This document shows, piece by piece, positions 1 through 8,761 of a DNA stretch of 22,818 nt. The notes under the pieces are model-generated. The model saw only the letters and a program-made list of their open reading frames with translations, made no database searches and was not told the DNA's origin. The stretch spans positions 1 to 22,818 of the forward strand of contig JNDT01001423.1 in assembly GCA_000697055.1 (NCBI GenBank). Reading direction: 5' to 3'. Both the position numbers and the translations under genes were made by a program. Source of the DNA: Saksenaea vasiformis B4078. Its lineage: Eukaryota; Mucoromycota; Mucoromycetes; Mucorales; Saksenaeaceae. Every line of letters begins with the position of its first letter. The stretch's first letter is position 1.

Positions 1-1
1 T

Positions 2-2443
2 GTCTCCTCAACATCGTCTCAACAGGACACCTCTTCCTCTGGGCTTTCTCTGGGCGCCATCGACCGGGATCTCGTGGATGAAGTCTTCAAACGCTTCAAC
101 AAAACGTCTTCTCCTGGCTTCGACGGCATCCCTTACAAGGTTTGGCTTTTATTTCCTTGTCTACGATACTGGCTCCTCTGCATCTTTCAGCGATGCTATC
201 ATCTCGCTTGGATTCCGCGCCATTGGAAGCTTTCACACACGATCCTGCTCTACAAAAAGGATGATCCTGCGTGCGCTTCTAATTGGCGCCCTATTGCATT
301 GCAAAACTCGGCTGCTAAGCTCTATTCCGCCGTCGTTGACCGCTTACTGCGAAATATTTTGGAGACAATTCCGCATAATCAAAAAGGATTCATGCCACTG
401 CCTGGCTGTATTGAGCACGACTACTATCTGCATGCGATCATTCGTAACTCACGCCGCAAAAAGCTACCGCTATACATCTGCTCCTATGATCTCAAAGACG
501 CTTTCGGCAGCGTGTCTCATACTCGAATCAAGGAATCGCTCGTATACACTGGATTGAACGGACAAGCCATCGCCATCATTATGAGTCTCTACGATTCCAT
601 TGGGTGTTGGGTCCAATCGACAGCAGGACCTTCTGATATCATCGATCTCAAACGTGGAACCAAGCAAAAGGATCCCGCTTCACCTATGATATTTACGTTG
701 TGTCTCTTGGAGCTAACCCATCGTCTCAATCGCCTCCAGCCTCTGATGCAGCAGCATCAACACAACCATCTGCTACTTGCGGACGATTTGACGATTTTTT
801 CTCATGATCCTGCTCACTTTCGGCAATTACATAGTGCCGTGGTCACTTTCGCGGAACAGACTGGATTGGCGATCAACGCACACAAAACGTGCTTCTCTGC
901 TACTCTCCCTAAGGGAGATATGCGTCGACGCGAGGATACCAATATGCATCTTCACTATCGTGGCACTCGTATCCCCCGCATTAGCTTGCTAGACGATTGG
1001 AGATATCTCGGCAATTCCGTCGGACACCAGTACAATGGCATCTATCGCAGCTTCCGAGAACTACTCTCAGAAATCAAGACACAAGCAGGCAAGGTTGCTG
1101 ACTCTGGATTGCATATTTTCCAGAAACATCATACCCTCAAAACCTTTGTCCTGCCGCAGCTCGACTATTACATTCGCCTGAATGGACTGGGTAATCACCA
1201 AGTCCAGGAACTTGGTCAAGTCCTACGCAATGCTATGCGTCGCTACCTCAAGCTTCCGTCCAGCGCGAGTCTTGCTCTCTTCCACTTGCCTGTTGACAAA
1301 GGCGGCTTGGGTTTTTATGAACCCAAGGATTGGGCTGCAAGCACACAGTTGGTTCACATTGTCGGTTTGCTTAACTCCAAGGACGCAGCAGTACGTTACA
1401 TGATTCGCTCTGAGATTGGGACGCTTCTCGAACAACGCTGCCATCACCCGGATACCTTGGATCCGGCCAACCTTCCACTGACCAACTGTACCGACCAGCA
1501 TATTCTCACTTACCTATCTGGCGGTTACAAACATTTAAAACGCCGCGTGTATCGAGACACTGCCGACCCATCAGCACAGGTAGTTGCAGCTATCAAGCAC
1601 ATTGGCTGTACCGTGACCTTACACGATGATGGTGTCTTTGGGATATCGGATAATCTCAACTCTCGGTCAAACAGCTCTAGCGGTCGCCGCCGTATTACAC
1701 AAGTCGACCGCCTCAAACGTGTCTGCCAGGAGCACCTCTTGCAACGGTGGCAACAACAAGCCGTTCAGGGCCAAGCGTGCCCTACTCTACAACACCCAGC
1801 AGCGAATTCTTGGATCCGAACCGATGATTTATATCCCTCGGCCTACCGCTGTACTGTAAAAGCACGCTTGGACCTACTACCGACAAACGCCAACAAAGCT
1901 CTTTGGGGTCTACAACGGGATAATCACTGCCGCCGCTGCCGCCAACACGAAGATATCCATCACATTCTCTGCTTCTGTGGTGACTTACACTCCAAACGTC
2001 TACAGACAGAACGACATAATAAGGTCCTGAACCGGATAGTCTCAGCAGCACGATTCAACAATCCCACGGCAACTATTGCACTTAATCAATCACCGCCACT
2101 TCTTGCTGATACTCGCGTACGACCTGATCTAATCATACTTGATGCAGCGAAAAAGACCGTCAGTATTTACGATGTTGTTATCACAGCACAATCTTCTTCT
2201 AATTCTACTGGGCAACTCACCTGTCTCGCACGTTCCCGCCAACGAAAAGTGGCAAAATACAACGACATCCGCCAACAATACGAAAATCTTGGATATACAG
2301 TCCATCTCGATGGTCTTGCTTTTGGTGATGTTGGTGGAACGGATGATCACAATTACCGCAATCTATCTCGCTTCGGCTGCCGACCCACCTACACTCGTCG
2401 CCTGCACCAATGGATCATCAACGACATTCTTCGGTTCCAATGA
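2..2443 (+). CDS. R2-like (RLE-type) non-LTR retrotransposon polyprotein, 5'-truncated by window edge
   Basis: The reading frame is open from base 2 to a TGA at 2441-2443 (813 codons visible), so the true start lies outside the window; a GTG at 74 is not a convincing start. Reverse-transcriptase motifs occur in order: SPGFDGIP (nt ~110-135), NWRPIALQNSAAKL, the catalytic SYDLKDAF (Asp at 488-490), RGTKQKDPASP (usual QGDP changed to QKDP), the active-site LADD (Asp pair at 782-787), and GLAINAHKT. A CCHC knuckle of spacing C-x2-C-x7-H-x4-C lies at 1928-1978. An RPD-x14-D motif (2120-2173) matches the restriction-like endonuclease of R2/NeSL/CRE-group LINEs. Known role of the family: nicking the target and priming reverse transcription at the nick. 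No internal stop is visible, so it may be a young copy. Whether the missing N-terminus carries zinc fingers cannot be seen. Confidence 0.93.
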   Translation, partial: VSSTSSQQDTSSSGLSLGAIDRDLVDEVFKRFNKTSSPGFDGIPYKVWLLFPCLRYWLLCIFQRCYHLAWIPRHWKLSHTILLYKKDDPACASNWRPIALQNSAAKLYSAVVDRLLRNILETIPHNQKGFMPLPGCIEHDYYLHAIIRNSRRKKLPLYICSYDLKDAFGSVSHTRIKESLVYTGLNGQAIAIIMSLYDSIGCWVQSTAGPSDIIDLKRGTKQKDPASPMIFTLCLLELTHRLNRLQPLMQQHQHNHLLLADDLTIFSHDPAHFRQLHSAVVTFAEQTGLAINAHKTCFSATLPKGDMRRREDTNMHLHYRGTRIPRISLLDDWRYLGNSVGHQYNGIYRSFRELLSEIKTQAGKVADSGLHIFQKHHTLKTFVLPQLDYYIRLNGLGNHQVQELGQVLRNAMRRYLKLPSSASLALFHLPVDKGGLGFYEPKDWAASTQLVHIVGLLNSKDAAVRYMIRSEIGTLLEQRCHHPDTLDPANLPLTNCTDQHILTYLSGGYKHLKRRVYRDTADPSAQVVAAIKHIGCTVTLHDDGVFGISDNLNSRSNSSSGRRRITQVDRLKRVCQEHLLQRWQQQAVQGQACPTLQHPAANSWIRTDDLYPSAYRCTVKARLDLLPTNANKALWGLQRDNHCRRCRQHEDIHHILCFCGDLHSKRLQTERHNKVLNRIVSAARFNNPTATIALNQSPPLLADTRVRPDLIILDAAKKTVSIYDVVITAQSSSNSTGQLTCLARSRQRKVAKYNDIRQQYENLGYTVHLDGLAFGDVGGTDDHNYRNLSRFGCRPTYTRRLHQWIINDILRFQ

Positions 2444-2588
2444 TCATTATGCCCGCATTACGCCCTGATGAGTCATGCACTATGATACACTGCACTAAAC
2501 TACAGTTTATTGAACGTCTTCTAACTCTACCCTAGATAAATCCTGCGCTGAGGAAAGTTTGAATATGCCCTGTTTATAAAAAAGGGTT
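2444..2588 (+). other. Probable 3' UTR and end of the LINE element
   Basis: This A+T-rich stretch follows the stop codon. A short A run (in TTTATAAAAAAGGG near 2574-2588) could mark the 3' tail of the retrotransposed copy. No target-site duplication can be tested because the left end is outside the window. Extent is inference. Confidence 0.3.
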
Positions 2589-2898
2589 TCACCTCTTTGA
2601 GATTGATCCTCCAGCAGACGCAAGATTGATTTGAATAGCATCAAGAGCATCCATGATCAATAAATAAGATGGTACTCGATGCCATTTCACCCACCGTGGA
2701 AGGTGATCCTGTCTTTGCGGCGGAGGCCGTACCCGCACCTTAACACCAATGGGATCAGTGTGAAGATGATTACTACAGACGATATGAAGTAATGTAACAT
2801 CTGGCAAGCTATCATGAAAAGTGAATGATGCTGAATGCGGTGATGTTTGCTTATTTAGGTGATGAATAAAAGCTATACATACAGTCAGAGGCCATGCA
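2589..2898 (-). pseudogene. Antisense coding relic, possibly the end of an APE-type LINE endonuclease domain
   Basis: A minus-strand frame stays open from just after a TAG near 2900 down to 2589 (about 100 codons) without an ATG start. The translated stretch contains SFTFHDSLPDVTLLH, then CSNHLHTDPIGVKVRV, then RWVKWHRVPSYLL. The order resembles the C-terminal part of an exonuclease-endonuclease-phosphatase domain: an S-x-D type strand, a (D/N)H motif followed by a V-x-V strand, then a W-K-x-(N/H)-x-x-L-L linker before the RT. Asn stands where Asp is usual in the DH motif. The call rests on pattern only. Alternatively it is a chance open frame or a remnant of an unrelated gene. Confidence 0.3.
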
Positions 2899-4298
2899 GG
2901 CTAAACAACAGACAAAATGACATGAGTACTGCTGCACATGCAATGAATTGGTATCTTACCAGGAATTTCTTGTCAGAAAAAAAGTCAAAGAAAGAAAAGA
3001 AAAGGGAAAGGGGTGGAAATACCAGCGTTATCCTTAAATACGCATCAAATGCCGTTACCTGTATTATCTTTTATGCGACACGAACACAACATGAAAGAAC
3101 GCGGCTCCCAAGTCGTGGCTTCTTATCTCTGCAAAAAGGAATACTTCAAATCGCAATGCTAATCTACATTGCAACGCCAAATAATCCCAAGCCGACAGAG
3201 AGTGTACAAAAAATCCAATAATTACAATCATTTGACAGTGTTACGATCGCGCAGACAGCTCTCGTTCCCGTGACATATCTGTGAAATACAACCACACGTA
3301 CAGACTTGCATGGAGGATCATCATCATATATGTGACCCAGCTAATGCTGTCCAATGACGTACTGGATGCGCTATCGATGATTGCGACTTTAATGCTACCA
3401 TCAAAGGATTTATATATTCCTGGTACTACGTTTTCACCACCTCTCCCTAACTCTCGTCCATAAAAATACGGACAAATGGAGTATTAGATTAAGCTACAGG
3501 CAAAGGGTAACATGTTCACCCAGAAATAAAAAAAAAGCACAGTATCATTGAAACGATTGGACACCAAAGGTGGGGCCAATTGCTGACCAACTAAGTAAAA
3601 GTCGCATTCTGGAACGCTCCATTGTCGTCTGCAAAATAGCTCTGTAGCTCACCCGAGGAAGGATCTGAGAGGGAAGATAATAGGGCAAAGAGATCGGAAG
3701 CAGCATGGAACAGGTAGAGTCTTGGGCAGGACGTTTTCTGAATGGCAACATACTTGCTTTGCAGAACTTAAGCAGACATCGACCCGGGTCTTAACATACA
3801 TCCTTAATAAGGCTTCCTATAGCTTCCTACCTTAAAGTTTGTTACACTACTAGATGTCGCACATTTAGCGTGTAATGTGCTGTACGTTGGTGCATATGCA
3901 CAGTGTACTATTATTCTGTTGAGCAATAAATGTTCGGCTCTTCAAGTATACTAAAGAGCTTAATACCTTTGAAGACCTAAAAAGCAAGGATAGTAATAGT
4001 GATAGTTGCTTGTCGATGGGCCATACTAGTTTTGTATCAAGATGTAGCATAGTGCTGGAAAAAAAGATATAATCATGACATGTATCCAATGAACGGCGGA
4101 CATCTGATTCGCAGCGAAGACATGTAAACCTTGCGAGCACGCAAGATTAATGCTGTCGGAGCAAGTCGGTGATATCTTTCAGTAGCCACCAGAAATGCGT
4201 AAAAATTAGGTATTTTATCAGCAAGGATATCTATCGATTCTACAATATATTGTCTATCTCATTTAACAAATTACACGGTAAAAAAAACACACTCTGTC
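2899..4298. other. Gene-poor spacer with one weak minus-strand exon candidate
   Basis: A+T-rich spacer with many stops in all frames. The only coding-like piece is minus-strand 3737-3591: after a good acceptor (TTGCCATTCAG) there is a 48-codon frame with segments such as YLFHAASDLFALLSSL and SYFADDNGAFQNATF, ending in TAG. No family is recognised, and no donor, start or partner exon could be placed. I see no RNA gene. Confidence 0.35.
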
Positions 4299-5524
4299 CT
4301 AATTAGATGAACTATACCACTTATGTAGACCTAAGGCGGTTGTCATGCTGACGATGAGGGTGGCTCCAGCAATACTGAAACCATCTGGATACTCATGGAG
4401 GATAAAGATACCAAACAAAAATGCAAATACAACATCATTCATGCGCATCAACGTTCCTAAATGAACGATGAATTAGCATACAAACGATACAATGGTTATG
4501 ATCTTTTCATCTTACCGGGACCAGCGGGAGCAAGTTGCAGCCTAAAATCCTCAACGATTAGCTTCGCTAGTTTCTTCCAATGTGGTATGCTTACCCCAAG
4601 TTAAGTAAGCACTGTCCGATAAATGCGCAAATGCCCACAAGTAGGAGGACAGTATACTCTCGCCATCCACTGGGAGCAACGACATCTTGGAACGCAAACA
4701 TGCCAACTACGCTGACCAAAGTAGATAGAACACCAAAGTAGACAACGTGCACCATAAAATGGGCACCTTTACCGATCTTTCGGACTAATGGCATAAAATC
4801 GATCAACGGAAATTCTAGCAGCAACTAGTTGACGTGCAGAACTTACCTGTGACATAAGCAATGGCCGACATCATAGCACCCAGAAGTGCTGCAGCGATAG
4901 CAAGCAATCGCTGTACGCTGTTGGCTGAACCATTGCCGTCACCATTGCCAAAAAGGAAATGAGGTTTAGACACAAGTACCACTCCTACCATGCAGAGGAC
5001 CGAGCAAACTCCATCAAACAACGTGAACGCCTCGCCAAGAGCGACAGCGGCAAGAATAGCCGTGAACATCGGACTCAGAAAGAAGACAACTGTACTCAGA
5101 ATCAGTAATTGATACATACATACTCATTAGATTCAGCACCTGTTGCATCGGCCAGTGGGAGTTGTGTAATACTATAGAAGAAAAACGCCAGCCCAACAGA
5201 ACCAATGAACCCACGGAAAGTGAGCCACTTGCGCACAGCAGGTCGGCCCAGAGGATTCACGTTAAGTATAGCACATCCTATTAAGCCAAACACGGTCTGC
5301 GCAAGCGAGCGGGCGAACACTATTTCAAAAGAAGGGAAATTCGCAGCGCCGATTTTGACAAAAAGTGACATTGAGGAAAATCCAAGAGCGGACAGCGCCA
5401 TGAGCAACAAGCCCATAATCTCTTTTCGTCGCTGGTTCGGAGGGGCTTCCAGGGATGTCTGGATCAAGGGCGTGGTCTCATTCGCCATACTGATACTGGT
5501 GGGTTGATCTGGTGGATTTGTCAT
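4299..5524 (-). CDS. DMT-superfamily (EamA, SLC35G-like) membrane transporter, five exons
   Basis: Exons on the minus strand: 5524-5140, 5089-4847, 4784-4595, 4541-4516, 4456-4299; introns of 50, 62, 53 and 59 bp. Joined length is 1002 bp, 333 residues, in phase throughout with TAG at 4301-4299. The ATG at 5524 is the first in the frame. A polar N-tail (about 35 residues, with TTPLIQ) precedes about ten hydrophobic segments forming two EamA halves. LPLADATVVFFLSPMFTAI across the first intron is the hallmark of SLC35G-type DMT carriers, and NLGLQLAPAGPGTLMRMNDV lies in the second half. Later introns have GTAAGT, GTAAGC or GTAAGA donors; the first uses a weak GTGCTG donor but gives the family-consistent join. 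Members move small solutes across endomembranes or the plasma membrane; the substrate cannot be read from sequence. Confidence 0.88.
4516..4541 (-). other. 26-bp internal microexon of the EamA transporter
   Basis: This exon encodes LQLAPAGP plus split codons at both ends. It is bounded by a TTTTAG acceptor and a GTAAGA donor. Removing it would shift the frame before the last membrane segments, and the residues fit the family, so it is probably real. Confidence 0.8.
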
Positions 5525-6460
5525 TGTCGTACCCAAAAGAAAGCGCTAAGAGTCTCGGGGCGGCGTGTATGAAATGGCGGAGACCGAATCAGCGAACCTG
5601 ACCGATCGCCAGAGTTGGCTATTGGGCCTCCACGTATAGATGCTGTGAAGGGAATACTGGATTTAGAATAAATGTCTGCATCAAATAAATATAACATTAC
5701 GCTCAAGTCAAAGAGCATCTTTCGCTGGAAATTTATGCGTTGTTGCGGTGAGAAGTGGTCCATTTTGCGTCAATCCAAGGAATAGTTCGCACCTAAGCAA
5801 CCCCATTTTTGCATTAAAGCGCCTCAGTAATCGTTTTTTAGTATCCTTTCGGAAAACAGTGAAAAGGTTTTAAGATAAGCATAGGTTCCACCCAAGATGA
5901 TCCATACTTAAAGGAGCTTACGAATTTCCTTTTTATTTTTCTTTGGCTTTGTGTACCTATAACATCCCCGGTAAGGATGTCAATTTATATACATACACAA
6001 TTATTCATGTCGTTTTTGTCTATCGTTTAGCCTGCATGCCCTCTGTCCCAAACCATCCGCTGTAGTGGAGCCCTCGTTTGCCACCAGGTAAGAAAGTATT
6101 ATCGCAAATTGCGTTATCCAAGTTCCACAGCAGAACCTCGCCACACGTTTGCATCGCTTCAAGTCCTCTGCACAGCGTACTTCTTACCACTGGCCCTCGT
6201 CGTGAGGATCCCCTCACGCTGGTCCCAGCGGACTTAGGTGCGGCCTTGGCCCAGGCTTTTTGGCCTGATTACCCCTCGCGGGTAGGTAGAAAGACATCAA
6301 AAAATCTTTCATTTACTAACCGTGAACGATTTTTTATGTTTCTCCAACAAATTATGCGTCCACCGAGGGCCAACCTGATGTAAGTACAGTATTAAAAAAA
6401 CCAAAAGTCACCGTTCCCTTAGGTACGCATCACATTTCATTTTATCTGGGACGTCTTTTG
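5525..6460. other. Spacer upstream of the transporter, with a GC-rich island at about 6030-6290
   Basis: Most of this stretch is A+T-rich and carries no supported gene. Bases 6030-6290 are clearly more GC-rich than their surroundings and hold three close hairpins (listed separately). Open frames cross the island on both strands, the best plus frame containing REDPLTLVPADLGAALAQAF, but no family is recognised. It may be a fragment of a decayed gene or element. Confidence 0.35.
6201..6267. repeat. Cluster of three hairpin-forming inverted repeats
   Basis: Three arms follow within 67 bp: CGTGAGG/CCTCACG (6201-6207 with 6212-6218), CGCTGG/CCAGCG (6217-6230), and CAGGC/GCCTG (6252-6256 with 6263-6267). 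The local GC content is high in an A+T-rich spacer. The region could be a structured RNA remnant, a transposon-end fragment, or chance structure in old coding DNA. Confidence 0.5.
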
Positions 6461-6612
6461 TGTGAAACAAATTAATTCTATCACTGATACAACCTTTGTA
6501 GGAGGCAAAGAAATTCTGTCATTAAGGCATCCTTTGCATGTGACAAGATAATCAATCGCTGACACATCCTTTGCATGAGACAAAATAATCCTATCTCTGG
6601 CATATCCTCTGT
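6461..6612. repeat. Degenerate 37-bp minisatellite, four copies
   Basis: Copies lie at 6461-6500 (40 bp), 6501-6538, 6539-6575 and 6576-6612. They share a start like TGTGACAA(A/G)ATAAT and an end like CATCCTTTGCA. A fifth partial unit may begin at 6613. The copies have diverged considerably, so the array is old. Confidence 0.65.
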
Positions 6613-8713
6613 CTCAGATAATGAGAAGTTATCAAGGATACCGGCGTAACATTGAAAAGTACGGCGTGCAGATCATGGCATTAAATGAACATAGAAGACA
6701 TGCGTCAAAGCTCAAAATTCATCTGGAAGTTACTCCAAATAAACTTTTAGCTATTCATCTTGAGTATCAACAGCTTTTTGTAAGTAGGATGTGAACGCCA
6801 GTAGTTTCCACGTACTCACACCTGGAAGGACACATCTTATTGATGTAGGCACTTCATTTTTATTAGTACCCTTTACCGAATTGTTAGGTGTTATAGAAGA
6901 AATATACATTTGAAATATAATTGGTTTATTTAACAAGAACATTGCGACGACAATGAACATAACAGGGACGAAAGAACAGGGTAAGGTTATTATCTTCCTT
7001 ACTGCTTACTGGATGGCAACCTACACTATTGAAGGAATGAAATTTGTGCCGAGATAAGATAAAGTATGTATTCTTAATATCACTCGTTAGACACGTCAAA
7101 AAAGTATATGGCAGATAAATCCAGTGATTGCAAGGCAGCCCTTGAATTCTCCGCTCCGCCGATTTTGACAGCCTGAGGAGGCAACACCCTATTCAATCCT
7201 TCCTTAGCGCAAACTTAGGCTCTCCGCAGAAAGAAATTATATCCATTAATGTAAAATTTCTCCGATAAACGGTAATTCCAGACGAGGGACCGCTCTACCC
7301 CAACGAATCATCAAAATGTCATGCAAAAAAAATTGTAACACAAAGACTCAAAATATCTACGAGAGAATTGCTAAGCCCAAGTCTGACGCCAACGGAAAGC
7401 CAAAACAGCATTACAAGATGATACAGAGACAGCGATTGATTAATAAGGATACACGAAAATAGCAACGTAATGTCGCTTGTACAGCGCCAAAAAAAACATA
7501 ATCAAATAGGAAATATTTCCAATGCATTTACGCCGATCCTAGCACCACGTTGTGGCTAGGCTTTGCCATTGAATGGCGGCAAAACGGTAGTAAAGCAGTA
7601 CGCGCGTTAGAATAACATAAAAAAGGTGTAGAATACAATCCATGGAAAGTGTAGAAGTGTAGCTCTGCGCGACTACCGTAATAGGCTGCTCTATGGCAGC
7701 CTGTTGAGGCAAATACCGAGACACCGGGATACATCAGGAAAAGAAGCCAGCTCAATAAGATTGCGAGCTCGCTTAATCACACAGTCATTACAGACCAAAT
7801 AGTATAATTAGAATACCTTACAATGCAACGGGTTCAGTGATTGTGTTCTAGACGTTGGACCCCTCTGGGAAACCGTAATGGAAAGAGAAGCCTGAAAGAT
7901 GAACAAAATTATACAATTGAAAATCTATCGCAACTTCTATCGCAATAAACGGACAGAAGACTTTCTGCAGTTGCTCAAAGCTCAATGGGTCAAACGTTTG
8001 ATTCTGATGAAAACTTCAGTCCCGGAGTATCGTCTCCTCTTTCTGTAATCACATTGGCAGGTGCTGTATTAATACAAAGGCGACAGGTATCATGTAACCT
8101 GAGGAGGTCTTGTCATACAGTCAGTTTTTTTAGGGATGTCTTTTTACGCTGTGATGGATCGGAGCACTAGCGTAACTTTGTGCTGCGTTAATTAGTTCTT
8201 ATTTTTAGGTCACTGCTTTGGTCAATTGACATGATCATCAATTTGTAACTACGCCCCTTTTTTATAGTTGGAATGAACACACATCATATATGCCTGTGTG
8301 ATTGGTATATTTGAAAAGGTTGATTATCCGATGTTTTAACATTTTGTTCATGGAAAAAGTGCGGTGCAACGATATTCCCGTAAATGTAGTACTGTCGTCT
8401 GATTCGACATGTCTGCACCAATTCCAAGATACATAGTTTAGCCCAGGATCTCGGAGCGGGAAACAGCAAGTGAAAATCATTCTTAATACATAAAGAGAAG
8501 TTCTAATACTACTACAGGATAGCGGGAAGGGTCTGCAAATTTCACCTTAGCACCATCCAAAAGGATCAAACGATTCCAAAAGGGATATTCGTTTCAAAGA
8601 AGCTTCGCGAAATTAAAGTTGTGATATTGCCTTCTTCTCAGACAGCCGCTTTAGGCGTAATAGTAAGTAGACATCGCATTAGCAGATAAAATGAGAAGTG
8701 ATGCCAGCTTTAA
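6613..8713. other. Gene-poor spacer
   Basis: No gene is supported. Short open frames on both strands (for example 7985-8170 plus and 8262-8480 minus) lack recognisable motifs, splice partners or family resemblance. No tRNA-like or rRNA-like sequence was seen. Confidence 0.5.
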
Positions 8714-8719
8714 TTTATT
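8714..8719 (-). promoter_or_regulatory. Candidate polyadenylation signal (AATAAA) of the LysM gene
   Basis: The minus strand reads AATAAA here, 43-48 nt downstream of the stop codon at 8764-8762. Position and sequence fit a fungal poly(A) signal. Confidence 0.45.
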
Positions 8720-8761
8720 GCGATTGAGATAAGTTAACTTATTGCGGTGAGTTGATTATGC

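Noticed and set aside
5205..5507. Plus-strand open frame opposite transporter exon 1
   Set aside because: It is antisense to a well-supported exon with family motifs and has no motif of its own.
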